Assembly: GCF_001623875.1 (NCBI RefSeq)
Contig: NZ_LWAE01000005.1
Span: forward strand, 310,001 to 374,000
Direction of reading: 5' to 3'
From: Clostridium magnum DSM 2767
GTDB taxonomy: Bacteria; Bacillota; Clostridia; Clostridiales; Clostridiaceae
DNA: 64,000 nt
In this document: positions 53,251 to 61,277 of the stretch, in pieces
Layout of the letters: every line of letters begins with the position of its first letter
Numbering within the stretch: the stretch's first letter is position 1
Translations under genes and position numbers: made by a program
Notes under the pieces: model-generated
What the model was told of the DNA's origin: nothing
Seen by the model: the letters and a program-made list of their open reading frames with translations, nothing else
Databases searched by the model: none

Positions 53251-53309
53251 AGAATCATAATTTAATAAGAAAAATTATATATATAAGTTTGCTGATTTAT
53301 TTCAATTTA

Positions 53310-53338
53310 AGAGTACAGGTTTTTATAATTATTGTCAA
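53310..53338 (-). promoter_or_regulatory. Candidate promoter of the ABC exporter operon
   Basis: On the minus strand a perfect -35 TTGACA (53338-53333), a 17-nt spacer and TACTCT (53315-53310). The -10 is weak. It leaves a leader of about 120 nt containing the hairpin at 53223-53250. Confidence 0.5.
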
Positions 53339-53387
53339 TAAGTTTCATTTTGGTAACTTAAGCCTTAGAAATAGATAAAAAAATTGT

Positions 53388-53416
53388 TTGACAATAAATG
53401 AATGATCATTTATTAT
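53388..53416 (+). promoter_or_regulatory. TetR-gene promoter with embedded operator
   Basis: -35 TTGACA (53388-53393), a 17-nt spacer and -10 TATTAT (53411-53416). The spacer is filled by a perfect inverted repeat AATAAATGA-ATGA-TCATTTATT (53393-53414, half-sites of 9 with 4 between), an ideal autorepression site. A matching operator lies before lon at 54138-54159. Confidence 0.82.
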
Positions 53417-53438
53417 ATAATTCAATAGAGGTGTGTAA

Positions 53439-54002
53439 ATGAGAAAAAAAGATGATCAAAAACAAAAAAATATAAAAGAGGCAGTAATTAAGTTAACCTT
53501 AGAAGAAGGCTTTCATGGTACATCTATCTCTAAGATAGCTAAGGTAGCAGGAGTTTCTCCAGCTACAGTCTATGTTTATTATGAGAATAAAGAACTTATG
53601 TTTCAGGAAATTTATCTAGAATATTCTGAAGAAATCTTTGATAAGCTACTCAGTAAAGTTCGTAAAGATATGGATGGAAAAGAACTTATGGAGGTGCTTG
53701 CTCGAAGTTATTATAACTATATACAGGAGAACGAAGAGATATTTCGGTTTGTAGATCAGTTTTCTAGTTGTCCTGCTTTAGCAAATAGTTGTGGAGAAAA
53801 GAAAGGTATTAAATATTTAAATAGATTATTAGATGAACAGAAAAAGAATAAGATTATAAAAGATATTCATAACTACAACCTAAATGCCATGATCTTTTCA
53901 CCAATAAAAGCTATAGCTATTAATCACTGTATAAGAGAAGAGGATAAATTAAAATTGCTTAAAGAAATAATAATTATCATACAGTCTGCATTGCTTTTAT
54001 GA
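53439..54002 (+). CDS. TetR/AcrR-family transcriptional regulator
   Basis: 187 residues. The N-terminal HTH region (about 8-55) reads 'IKEAVIKLTLEEGFHGTSISKIAKVAGVSPATVYVYYENKELMFQEIY', typical of TetR proteins; the C-terminal helical ligand and dimer domain shows no specific family. It is divergent from the ABC exporter operon (257 nt), so it probably represses it, and it has an operator between its own -35 and -10. A second copy of that operator lies upstream of the lon gene. GAGGTGTG precedes the ATG. The inducer is unknown; exported drugs or fatty-acid-type molecules are typical. Confidence 0.92.
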   Translation: MRKKDDQKQKNIKEAVIKLTLEEGFHGTSISKIAKVAGVSPATVYVYYENKELMFQEIYLEYSEEIFDKLLSKVRKDMDGKELMEVLARSYYNYIQENEEIFRFVDQFSSCPALANSCGEKKGIKYLNRLLDEQKKNKIIKDIHNYNLNAMIFSPIKAIAINHCIREEDKLKLLKEIIIIIQSALLL

Positions 54003-54043
54003 TACATCAGAAAGAGAAACTTAAACTAGGTAAGGTTGCTTCA

Positions 54044-54075
54044 CTATAGAGCGTTGGAGTGGGCAGTTATCGGAT
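54044..54075 (+). ncRNA. 3' fragment of the ATGA-associated structured repeat
   Basis: CTATAGAGCGTTGGAGTGGG followed by CAGTTATCGGAT resembles the constant 3' end TATTAGAGCGGGTAGTCATCGGAT of copies 12089-12216 and 37618-37744. The upstream part of the element is not recognisable, so it is a truncated remnant between the TetR gene and lon. Confidence 0.4.
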
Positions 54076-54137
54076 TAAAGCGAGATTAATTTTGTGCAAA
54101 AGTAAAACAGAAGAATCTCGCTATAACTTAAGGTATA

Positions 54138-54159
54138 TTTAAACGAACATTCATTTAAA
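54138..54159 (+). promoter_or_regulatory. Second TetR-type operator, upstream of lon
   Basis: Read on the minus strand, TTTAAATGA-ATGT-TCGTTTAAA has the same 9-4-9 layout as the operator at 53393-53414 and shares AAATGAATG.TC.TTT. One base pair breaks the symmetry. It lies 27 nt before the lon start, so the TetR protein should also control lon. Confidence 0.65.
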
Positions 54160-54185
54160 TTATAGAGTAAAGAGAGGATATATTT

Positions 54186-56570
54186 ATGATGAATATTGAA
54201 AATAAAAATAGAGAAGGAATGATAATTCCAGTTTCAGCAGTTGCTTTATTGCCTAATATGGAGTACACTCTTAAACTTAGCCATTTTACGGAAGAAGAAA
54301 TGAGATATTTATCTAAAGAAGATGGTGTAAGTATTGCATTACCATTAAAGAAGAACTTTAATCAAAATGCATTAAAGGAAGAGGATTTCTACAGAATAGG
54401 ACTTTTATTTGAAGTAAATCATATACAAAAAATAGACACAGGATATGAAATTAAGATAAAGATTATAGAAAGAGTTCAAGTTATAGAAATTACATTTGAA
54501 AATGGATTTATTCGTGGTGAATATGAAGTAGCTTCAGACATTATTGATTTATCTGAAGAAAGTATAGAAGAAATGCTTGAACATATAAAAACAATTTCCT
54601 ATGAGATTAGTGAAAATTTCACAGGAGGAAAGAATTTTATTAAAACAATTGATGATATAAAGGACCTAAATAAATTAATGGGGTATCTTGCTCAATTTAT
54701 GCCTCTTTCCAGTGATAAAAAGTATGAATTAATTAATATTCAATCACTAAAGGAAAGAAGCTTAAGATTTATGGACTATCTATTAAAACAAAGGGAAGTT
54801 CTTAAGTTTCAGTTTGAGGTAGCAGAAAAGATTTCAGAAAAAGCTAATAAAAATTATAGACAATCTGTATTAAGAGAGCAATTAAAGGCAATTCAAGAAG
54901 AGTTAAATGAAGGCAAGGAAAATAACTCAAAGAAAGAGAAAGACTATGCACAGAAGATTGAGGAAGCTCAGATGCCAGAAGAGGTTAAGAGTATTGCCTT
55001 AGAGGAATTAAATAAATTAGAAAATCAAAATCCTAATAGTTCTGATTATAATGTAATACGTAATTATCTGGATCTATTAGTACAACTTCCTTGGAAGACA
55101 GGAGAAACAAAGGATATTGATTTAGAACAAGCAAGAGCTATTTTAGAGGCCGAGCATTATGGCTTAGAAAAAGTGAAGGAGAGAATATTGCAGCACTTAG
55201 CTGTTATGAAACTTAAAAGGGATAAGAAAGGATCTATCTTACTGCTAGTTGGACCTCCAGGAACAGGTAAGACAAGTCTTGGAAAGAGTATAGCGGAAGC
55301 TCTTCATAGAAAATATGTTCGCTTGAGTTTAGGTGGTGTAAGGGACGAAGCAGAAATTAGAGGTCATCGTAAAACTTATGTAGGAGCTATGCCAGGTAGG
55401 ATTATTCAAAGCATTAAGAAGGCTGGAGAAAAAAATCCAGTGATGATTCTGGATGAAGTAGATAAGCTTATGAGTGGTCATAATGGTGATCCCGCTAGTG
55501 CACTCTTAGAAGTTCTTGATCCAGAACAAAATGATACCTTTACAGATCATTATTTAAATGTTCCTTACGATTTATCAGAGGTATTCTTTATTGCTACAGC
55601 TAATTCTCTTCATAGTATACCTGGTCCACTTTTAGATAGAATGGAAGTTATCCAAATATCCAGTTATACAACTAATGAGAAATTCCATATTGCAAAGAAC
55701 CATTTAGTACCTTCTGTTATAGAAGAGCATGGATTAGTAAGAGAACAGCTAGAGATTGAGGATGAAGCCTTAAAAAAAATAATCAGTGAATATACCTTAG
55801 AAGCTGGTGTCAGAGGATTGAAAAAACAATTAGCTGCAATTACAAGAGTAGCTACAGAGAAAATTGTATCTAATAAGGTAAACATACCTTTTAGAGTTAC
55901 AGAGGATAAATTGACAGATTTACTAGGCAAACAAGTTTCAAGGCATGACAAAGCTCAAAAGGACAATCCACCAGGAGTTGTAACCGGACTAGCATGGACT
56001 TCCGTTGGAGGAGAAATACTGTTCATCGAGGCTGCAGATATGTTAGGAAATGGACAAGTGATTTTAACTGGTAAGCTGGGAGATGTAATGAAGGAATCCG
56101 CTAGAATTTCTCTAAGTCTATTGAAGTCAAGATTGCCAGTTAATAGCTTTAATTTTAAGGAAAGAGATATCCATATTCACGTACCTTCTGGTTCTGTTCC
56201 AAAGGACGGTCCTTCTGCAGGTATTGCTCTAACTACAGCACTTGCGTCGCTTGCAACAGGAATCAAAGTGGATTCAAAGATTGCAATGACTGGAGAAATA
56301 ACTTTAAGAGGAGCTGTACTTGCAATTGGTGGCTTGAAGGAAAAATTATTAGCTGCGGAAAGAGCTGGGATAAAGAAAGTACTAATTCCAAAGGACAATG
56401 TAGTAGATTTAAAGGATGTACCTGAAGAAGTAAAAAGTCAGTTGGATATTATACCTGTTGAAACTATTGAGGAAGTTCTAAAGGAAACTTTAGGAATATC
56501 ACTTCCTAGATTAGAACAGGTAGTAAGCTTAAAAGATAGTTCTGAAATACTTGAAGGTATTTTAGTATAA
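54186..56570 (+). CDS. lon: ATP-dependent Lon protease
   Basis: 794 residues: N-terminal substrate-binding domain (about 12-205), coiled-coil region (about 205-300), AAA module with Walker A GPPGTGKT and Walker B VMILDEVDKL, sensor-like 'STALLEVLDPEQNDTFTDHYL'-type region reading SALLEVLDPEQNDTFTDHYLN, and a C-terminal peptidase domain with catalytic Ser in PKDGPSAGIAL and Lys in GGLKEKLLAAERAG. It degrades misfolded and regulatory proteins. AGAGAGGA precedes the ATG. It is monocistronic between a TetR-type operator and a terminator, an unusual place for lon; this may be a second lon of the genome. Confidence 0.95.
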   Translation: MMNIENKNREGMIIPVSAVALLPNMEYTLKLSHFTEEEMRYLSKEDGVSIALPLKKNFNQNALKEEDFYRIGLLFEVNHIQKIDTGYEIKIKIIERVQVIEITFENGFIRGEYEVASDIIDLSEESIEEMLEHIKTISYEISENFTGGKNFIKTIDDIKDLNKLMGYLAQFMPLSSDKKYELINIQSLKERSLRFMDYLLKQREVLKFQFEVAEKISEKANKNYRQSVLREQLKAIQEELNEGKENNSKKEKDYAQKIEEAQMPEEVKSIALEELNKLENQNPNSSDYNVIRNYLDLLVQLPWKTGETKDIDLEQARAILEAEHYGLEKVKERILQHLAVMKLKRDKKGSILLLVGPPGTGKTSLGKSIAEALHRKYVRLSLGGVRDEAEIRGHRKTYVGAMPGRIIQSIKKAGEKNPVMILDEVDKLMSGHNGDPASALLEVLDPEQNDTFTDHYLNVPYDLSEVFFIATANSLHSIPGPLLDRMEVIQISSYTTNEKFHIAKNHLVPSVIEEHGLVREQLEIEDEALKKIISEYTLEAGVRGLKKQLAAITRVATEKIVSNKVNIPFRVTEDKLTDLLGKQVSRHDKAQKDNPPGVVTGLAWTSVGGEILFIEAADMLGNGQVILTGKLGDVMKESARISLSLLKSRLPVNSFNFKERDIHIHVPSGSVPKDGPSAGIALTTALASLATGIKVDSKIAMTGEITLRGAVLAIGGLKEKLLAAERAGIKKVLIPKDNVVDLKDVPEEVKSQLDIIPVETIEEVLKETLGISLPRLEQVVSLKDSSEILEGILV

Positions 56571-56573
56571 TAG

Positions 56574-56612
56574 AAAAAGAGTCTGTATCTTAAGTTGATG
56601 CAGACTCTTTTT
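56574..56612 (+). terminator. Terminator of lon
   Basis: Perfect 12-bp stem AAAAAGAGTCTG (56574-56585) / CAGACTCTTTTT (56601-56612), with T-run in the right arm and TTGTTGTTT beyond. Confidence 0.88.
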
Positions 56613-56703
56613 GTTGTTTCAACATAATTTATCACTATAAAATACTAAAAAAATATATATATTTATTTTTAAGAAATAAATTCTAATTAATGAAGATTTT
56701 TTA

Positions 56704-56754
56704 TTGACAATAAGAAAAATATAATTTATACTATTGATATTGAGAATCATTATC
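56704..56754 (+). promoter_or_regulatory. Promoter and Fur box of the flavodoxin gene
   Basis: -35 TTGACA (56704-56709), a 17-nt spacer and -10 TATACT (56727-56732). A Fur box GATATTGAGAATCATTATC (56736-56754) matches the consensus GATAATGATAATCATTATC at 17 of 19 positions and covers the start site. Iron repression through Fur, hence induction on iron starvation, is expected. Confidence 0.88.
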
Positions 56755-56771
56755 AATTAAGGAGTGATAGT

Positions 56772-57200
56772 ATGAAAAACATAGTTATAATTTATTGGAG
56801 CGGAACAGGTAATACAGAAGCAATGGCAAATGGAATTGCAGAAGGTGTTAAGTTAGAGAATGTACATATTAAATCACTTAATGTAGGTGATGCATCTGTT
56901 GAAGATATTATAAATGCAGATGTTGTAGCACTTGGTTGCCCATCTATGGGAGCAGAAGAATTAGAAGAATCAGAAATGGAACCTTTTGTAGATTCAATCT
57001 CACAGGCTATAAATAATAAAAATGTTGCTCTATTTGGATCCTATGGATGGGGTGATGGAGAATGGATGAGGAATTGGGAAGACAGAATGAAGAATTGTGG
57101 CGCGAAGCTTGTGCAAAATGGCTTGATAATTAATAATGAGCCTGATGATGAAGGATTGGAATTGTGCAGAAAATTAGGAGAAAAATTATCTAAAGCTTAA
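56772..57200 (+). CDS. Flavodoxin
   Basis: 142 residues with the flavodoxin fold: FMN-phosphate loop WSGTGNTEAMA (about 9-19), then 'ALGCPSMGAEELEESEMEPF' (60s loop) and 'ALFGSYGWGDGEWMRNWEDRM' (90s loop with Tyr/Trp near the flavin). It replaces ferredoxin as electron carrier when iron is scarce, matching the Fur box directly upstream. AAGGAGTG precedes the ATG. It is the first gene of a probable operon with the DUF3793 (frameshifted) gene 34 nt downstream. Confidence 0.94.
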   Translation: MKNIVIIYWSGTGNTEAMANGIAEGVKLENVHIKSLNVGDASVEDIINADVVALGCPSMGAEELEESEMEPFVDSISQAINNKNVALFGSYGWGDGEWMRNWEDRMKNCGAKLVQNGLIINNEPDDEGLELCRKLGEKLSKA

Positions 57201-57233
57201 TGTAACTAATTAAAAGTAATGGAGGATGAATTT

Positions 57234-57850
57234 ATGAACATAAATCAATTAGATAACTTTGTAAATATTATAAATAATTACGATAACATGGAATACTTAT
57301 TTTCTACCATAGCCCGTAGTGCAGGGCCTACTATAGCAAAGGAAAAGGCATCCTCCTTAATTACTTTTAGTAATAATAATAGGAATTTACAGAGCATCTG
57401 GGAACAATTTAAAAGCATAGTGGAGGAAAAGCTAGATGTTAACTATTTTGAATTAAAAAAGGATAAAACTAGCACTATAGTATTATTTTATAATGAAAAA
57501 AAATTAGATAGTATATTAAAGGAAGAAAAAATATTCAGTTTTTAAAAAGGTTTGGATACGAAAATGATATGAAATTAGAAGATGCATTAATTCTTTTAAG
57601 CAAGCGCTTTGAAAATTTATGTCCTCATGAAATAGGAATTTTCCTTGGATATCCTGTAGATGATGTAGCTTTTTTTATTGATTGTCCAAATGAGAAATGC
57701 AAAATGGTAGGATATTGGAAGGTCTATCATGATATTGAAGAAGCAAAAAACATATTCAAAAAGTATGATGATATAAAAAATAATATTATTAGTCTAATTA
57801 TAAAAGGAATTAAGCCAACAGAAATATTAAAATACAAGTTAGTTTCTTAA
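57234..57850 (+). pseudogene. DUF3793 family protein, split by a frameshift
   Basis: Two overlapping frames make up one family member. The first (57234-57545) holds the N-half (YLFSTIARSAGPTIAKEKAS...TSTIVLFYNEKKLDSILKEE). The second (from about 57540, -1 frame) continues FLKRFGYENDMKLEDALILL and SKRFENLCPHEIGIFLGYPV, then GYWKVYHDIEEAKNIFKKYD, the usual C-half. The join is at GTTTTTAAAAAGG (57538-57550), a T5-A5 run prone to slippage; a one-base deletion or a -1 ribosomal shift would restore the chain. The start at 57234 has GGAGG 8 nt upstream (the ATG at 57219 runs into that site). Relatives often sit beside iron-regulated flavodoxins, as here. The function is unknown. Confidence 0.75.
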
Positions 57851-57997
57851 TGTATGATTTCACAGATGAACTAACCAGCAAAAAAGTCAGTATCTTATAG
57901 ATGTGAGCCTTTTGTAAATGGATAACTTTAAAATTTATATAAGAAAGATAAAATTATAAAAATATAAGAGGAATCTAACAAATATAAATAGCAAAAA

Positions 57998-58048
57998 GAA
58001 TAAAGGAAGGATGTGAAACTTTTAAAGTAACACATCCTTCCTTTATTC
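57998..58048. terminator. Stem-loop downstream of the DUF3793 gene
   Basis: Perfect 18-bp stem GAATAAAGGAAGGATGTG (57998-58015) / CACATCCTTCCTTTATTC (58031-58048) with a 15-nt loop. No clean T-run follows, but the position ends the Fur-regulated unit. The rest of 57851-58213 is AT-rich without a gene. Confidence 0.65.
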
Positions 58049-58213
58049 CTAAAATGATAGATATGGATAAGTTATGAATTACAATACATTTTTGTTGAAA
58101 AACAATAAAAATGTATTGTAAAATAAGAAAATTATTATATCATGTATAAAAGGAGAGGATGTTTAATATCAGATAAAAAGATACATAATTTTATAATAAG
58201 AAAGGGGTTTAGA

Positions 58214-59746
58214 ATGGAAAGATATTTTATAAAAAAAGAAAAAATAAATCATATAGACAATAGTATAAGTGGATATGAGAAGGCTATAACCATGAGCAGT
58301 TCTCTAATCCTTGCATTATGTATAGATAGGTTTTTCATAGACAAATACTGGGGTATATCCGTACCTATTTTTACTTTAGTAGCTCTTGCTTTCTTCCTGT
58401 GGTCAGTAAAGAGTATAGGAAAAGAAGAAAGTAGTGTATTGAATTTTAAAGAAAACAATGTTCTCAAACTGACTATTTTAACATCTATGATCCTTATTGC
58501 AATTACCTTTGTATTGTTTTCAAATAGAGTGTTAGCTTTTTTTAACACAATTTTCATAATAGGTACCTTTACTGCCTATGCGATCATAAAGACCAATAGA
58601 GATGTTTTAGAAGATGCTTGTATTTTAAAAAAGGTAATAGAAAGATTAATACCAAGAGTTTTTGCAAATTTCCTCAAACCTTTTATGTTTTTGAATGAAT
58701 TAATTAAGAAGATGAGTAAAATAGAAGTTAATTCGGAGGTAGGCAAAGTACTGAAAGGCATAGTATTAGCGCTGCCTATATTAGTAGTAATTTTAATACT
58801 TTTAAGTTCTGCAGACATGATTTTTAATTATTATTTAAGTATGGTGTTCACAATATTCGATAATTTTCAGTTGTTTGATTTAATTCCTCATTTAATAGTT
58901 ATTACTTTATTTTTCCTTTATATCTTTGGATTCATATGGAGCTTTAAGTATGAAGGGATTTATGAAGTTTCAAAAACTAAACAACTATTTAACTTCGAAG
59001 CCTTAACAGTGATGCCTGTACTATTAATGCTTAATGTGGTTTATTTGATATTTACTGTAATTCAATTTTCTTATCTATATGGAGGAGGTAGTGCAGTACT
59101 TCCTTTAAGTTTCACTTATGCAGAATATGCTCGCAGGGGATTTTTTGAACTAGTTACAGTTACTGTGATTAATTTTACTATAATCTTATGTACTATAAAA
59201 TTTATGAAAAGAGAAAATGTAAAACTAGAAAAGTATAATAATATTTTTTTAAGTCTTCTTATAATATTCAATTTCAATATGCTTTTTTCTGCTCACTATA
59301 AAATGTCACTTTATGAAAATACTTATGGGTATACTTATTTAAGAGTATTCGTCCATATTTTTATGCTTCTGCTTTTTATACTATTTACAATAGCTCTTTT
59401 AGGAATATGGGTAAAAAAGATACCTATAGCAAAGCTTTGTATAATATCTTCTATAGCAATGTATGTAGTGTTAAATTATATAAATGTGGATGTATTTATA
59501 GTAAAAAAGAATATAGAGTTGTATAATAGGACACAGAATTTAGATGCGAATTACTTAGGTCATCTATCCTATGATACTCTGCCCTATTTAATTCAATTTA
59601 CTTTGAATGATAACTCAGAAATAGGTAAGGAATTAAAAAGAAAGCTTGAAGATAGAACAGAAACAGTTTTAGATAAACAATACAACTGGTATGAATTTAA
59701 TTATTCCAGATATAAGGGCAAAAAGATACTAGAAAAACTAGAATAA
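58214..59746 (+). CDS. DUF4153/DUF4173-like polytopic membrane protein
   Basis: 510 residues from ATG 58214 (AAAGGGGTTT upstream). The longer frame from 58142 adds 24 polar residues, with a much weaker ribosome site. About twelve hydrophobic segments alternate with short loops; the last segment reads 'IAMYVVLNYINVDVFIVKKNIELYNR' and is followed by the characteristic extracytoplasmic tail with 'LDANYLGHLSYDTLPYLIQF'. This tail ('D.nYL..LS.DAvP.l') is shared by DUF4153/DUF4173 proteins, found often next to two-component or anti-sigma systems. Function unknown. No partner gene is obvious. Confidence 0.78.
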   Translation: MERYFIKKEKINHIDNSISGYEKAITMSSSLILALCIDRFFIDKYWGISVPIFTLVALAFFLWSVKSIGKEESSVLNFKENNVLKLTILTSMILIAITFVLFSNRVLAFFNTIFIIGTFTAYAIIKTNRDVLEDACILKKVIERLIPRVFANFLKPFMFLNELIKKMSKIEVNSEVGKVLKGIVLALPILVVILILLSSADMIFNYYLSMVFTIFDNFQLFDLIPHLIVITLFFLYIFGFIWSFKYEGIYEVSKTKQLFNFEALTVMPVLLMLNVVYLIFTVIQFSYLYGGGSAVLPLSFTYAEYARRGFFELVTVTVINFTIILCTIKFMKRENVKLEKYNNIFLSLLIIFNFNMLFSAHYKMSLYENTYGYTYLRVFVHIFMLLLFILFTIALLGIWVKKIPIAKLCIISSIAMYVVLNYINVDVFIVKKNIELYNRTQNLDANYLGHLSYDTLPYLIQFTLNDNSEIGKELKRKLEDRTETVLDKQYNWYEFNYSRYKGKKILEKLE

Positions 59747-59854
59747 TTGATTTAAATCGAAGTCTAAATTCAGAAAAAGTGTTATAATGCGAGTATAATT
59801 TAGTATGATGCAATTTATACCATACTTAATTATATTAATGATCAGGAGGGAAAA

Positions 59855-60433
59855 ATGGGTAATTTTTATTTGGCTAATGCTAGTTCTATTAATTTAAATT
59901 TTCTAATTTATATTGAAAATTTATATGAAAATTATAATTACTCTACTGAAACTAAGAATATATTTCCGTGGCTGCCCTTGAATAGAGAGGCTTTACTAAA
60001 TGAAGGTGAACTAAGAATTAAGGCTAAAGGGTTATGGTCAACAATTTTTAATTCGAATGATTTATATGAAAATGATATAGATTACTGGATAAACAATAAG
60101 TTCTCTTTCAGCTATTTATTCAAAGCTGATTCAGTTGGAATTGAAGCATATGAAATAGTAAAAAAGTCCTTTGAATCATGGTACTGGGGAATTGGGTACA
60201 GGTTATGTACTGCTATATTTTCAGATCCTCTTGTAGAGGATTACCATGATAAATTAGTAGCAATGGCTAAAAATAAAAAATTGCTATTAAAGGACGTAAA
60301 GTTTTACTTACAGGTGATTTACGATATTCCTCCTAGGGAATGGCAATTAAAAAATGAAAATATGATTGTTATATCACCTCAAACTCAGCTGCCTACAGTA
60401 GAAGAACTATTTGGCATGTGTTCGGTTAGCTAA
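59855..60433 (+). CDS. Hypothetical protein (192 aa)
   Basis: A cytoplasmic protein without signal or membrane segment. The N-third is Asn/Tyr-rich (NLYENYNYSTETKNIFPWLPLNREALL), the rest has mixed helices with aromatic 'SWYWGIGYRLCTAIFSDPLVEDYHD' and 'YLQVIYDIPPREWQL'. No motif known to me. CAGGAGGG precedes the ATG. It lies 53 nt upstream of the ATPase gene on the same strand, perhaps an operon. Conserved Trp and Tyr suggest a packed globular fold; the family is unknown. Confidence 0.72.
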   Translation: MGNFYLANASSINLNFLIYIENLYENYNYSTETKNIFPWLPLNREALLNEGELRIKAKGLWSTIFNSNDLYENDIDYWINNKFSFSYLFKADSVGIEAYEIVKKSFESWYWGIGYRLCTAIFSDPLVEDYHDKLVAMAKNKKLLLKDVKFYLQVIYDIPPREWQLKNENMIVISPQTQLPTVEELFGMCSVS

Positions 60434-60485
60434 TACTTATATAGTTAAAATCTAAATTATAAATATACTGCCGGAGGTGAAAAAA

Positions 60486-61217
60486 ATGAATCCTATAAAC
60501 TTTAATCAGTATTTGAGAAAGATTGAATTACGTAAGGAAAAGATAGATTCTTTTTCTAGATATCCATATTGCTTACCAGCGGTAAAAAATCTATCTACTC
60601 TGGAATTTCATCCTAAAGTAACATATATTGTAGGTGAAAATGGCACTGGTAAATCCACCATACTTGAAGCAATTGCAATTGCATATGGCTTTAATCCTGA
60701 AGGTGGGAGTAAGAACTTTAACTTTTCAACAAATAATACTCATTCAGAGTTATGGGAAAGATTAAAACTAGTTAAAGGAGTAAAAAAACCGGAGGATGGT
60801 TTTTTCTTGAGGGCAGAAAGTTTCTATAATGTAGCTACAAATATTGATGAAATAGATGCGGTACGGTCATACGGGGGAATTTCACTGCATTCACAATCTC
60901 ATGGTGAATCCTTTTTATCTCTTATTATGAATAGATTTAAAGGAAATGGATTATACATATTAGACGAACCAGAAGCAGCCCTGTCACCTTATAGACAAAT
61001 GACTTTGATTTCAAGGATTCATGATTTGGTTAAAAATAATTCTCAGTTTATTATAGCTACTCATTCTCCAATAGTGATGGCTTATCCAGATTCAATACTT
61101 TATGAGTTAACCGATGATTTTAAAGCAGTGAACTACCAAGATACTGAACATTATAAAATCATGAAATCTTTTGTTGGAAATCCTAAAAAAATTATGGATA
61201 TACTTATAGCTGAGTAG
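60486..61217 (+). CDS. AAA/ABC-type ATPase (COG3910-like)
   Basis: About 243 residues from ATG 60486 (CCGGAGGTG 7 nt upstream; the frame's earlier GTG is part of that site). Walker A is VGENGTGKST, a Q-loop and LHSQSHGESFL (signature-like) follow, Walker B is GLYILDEPEAALSP, and the H-loop IATHSP. It is a small SMC/Rad50-like ATPase domain without coiled coil, of the 'predicted ATPase' group, which acts on unknown targets. No membrane permease is present. The preceding unknown protein may be its partner. Confidence 0.88.
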   Translation: MNPINFNQYLRKIELRKEKIDSFSRYPYCLPAVKNLSTLEFHPKVTYIVGENGTGKSTILEAIAIAYGFNPEGGSKNFNFSTNNTHSELWERLKLVKGVKKPEDGFFLRAESFYNVATNIDEIDAVRSYGGISLHSQSHGESFLSLIMNRFKGNGLYILDEPEAALSPYRQMTLISRIHDLVKNNSQFIIATHSPIVMAYPDSILYELTDDFKAVNYQDTEHYKIMKSFVGNPKKIMDILIAE

Positions 61218-61277
61218 TAGAATATTAAATAATAAATATTGATTGTAATTTTATATATAAAAGAGAGGAAAAATGTT

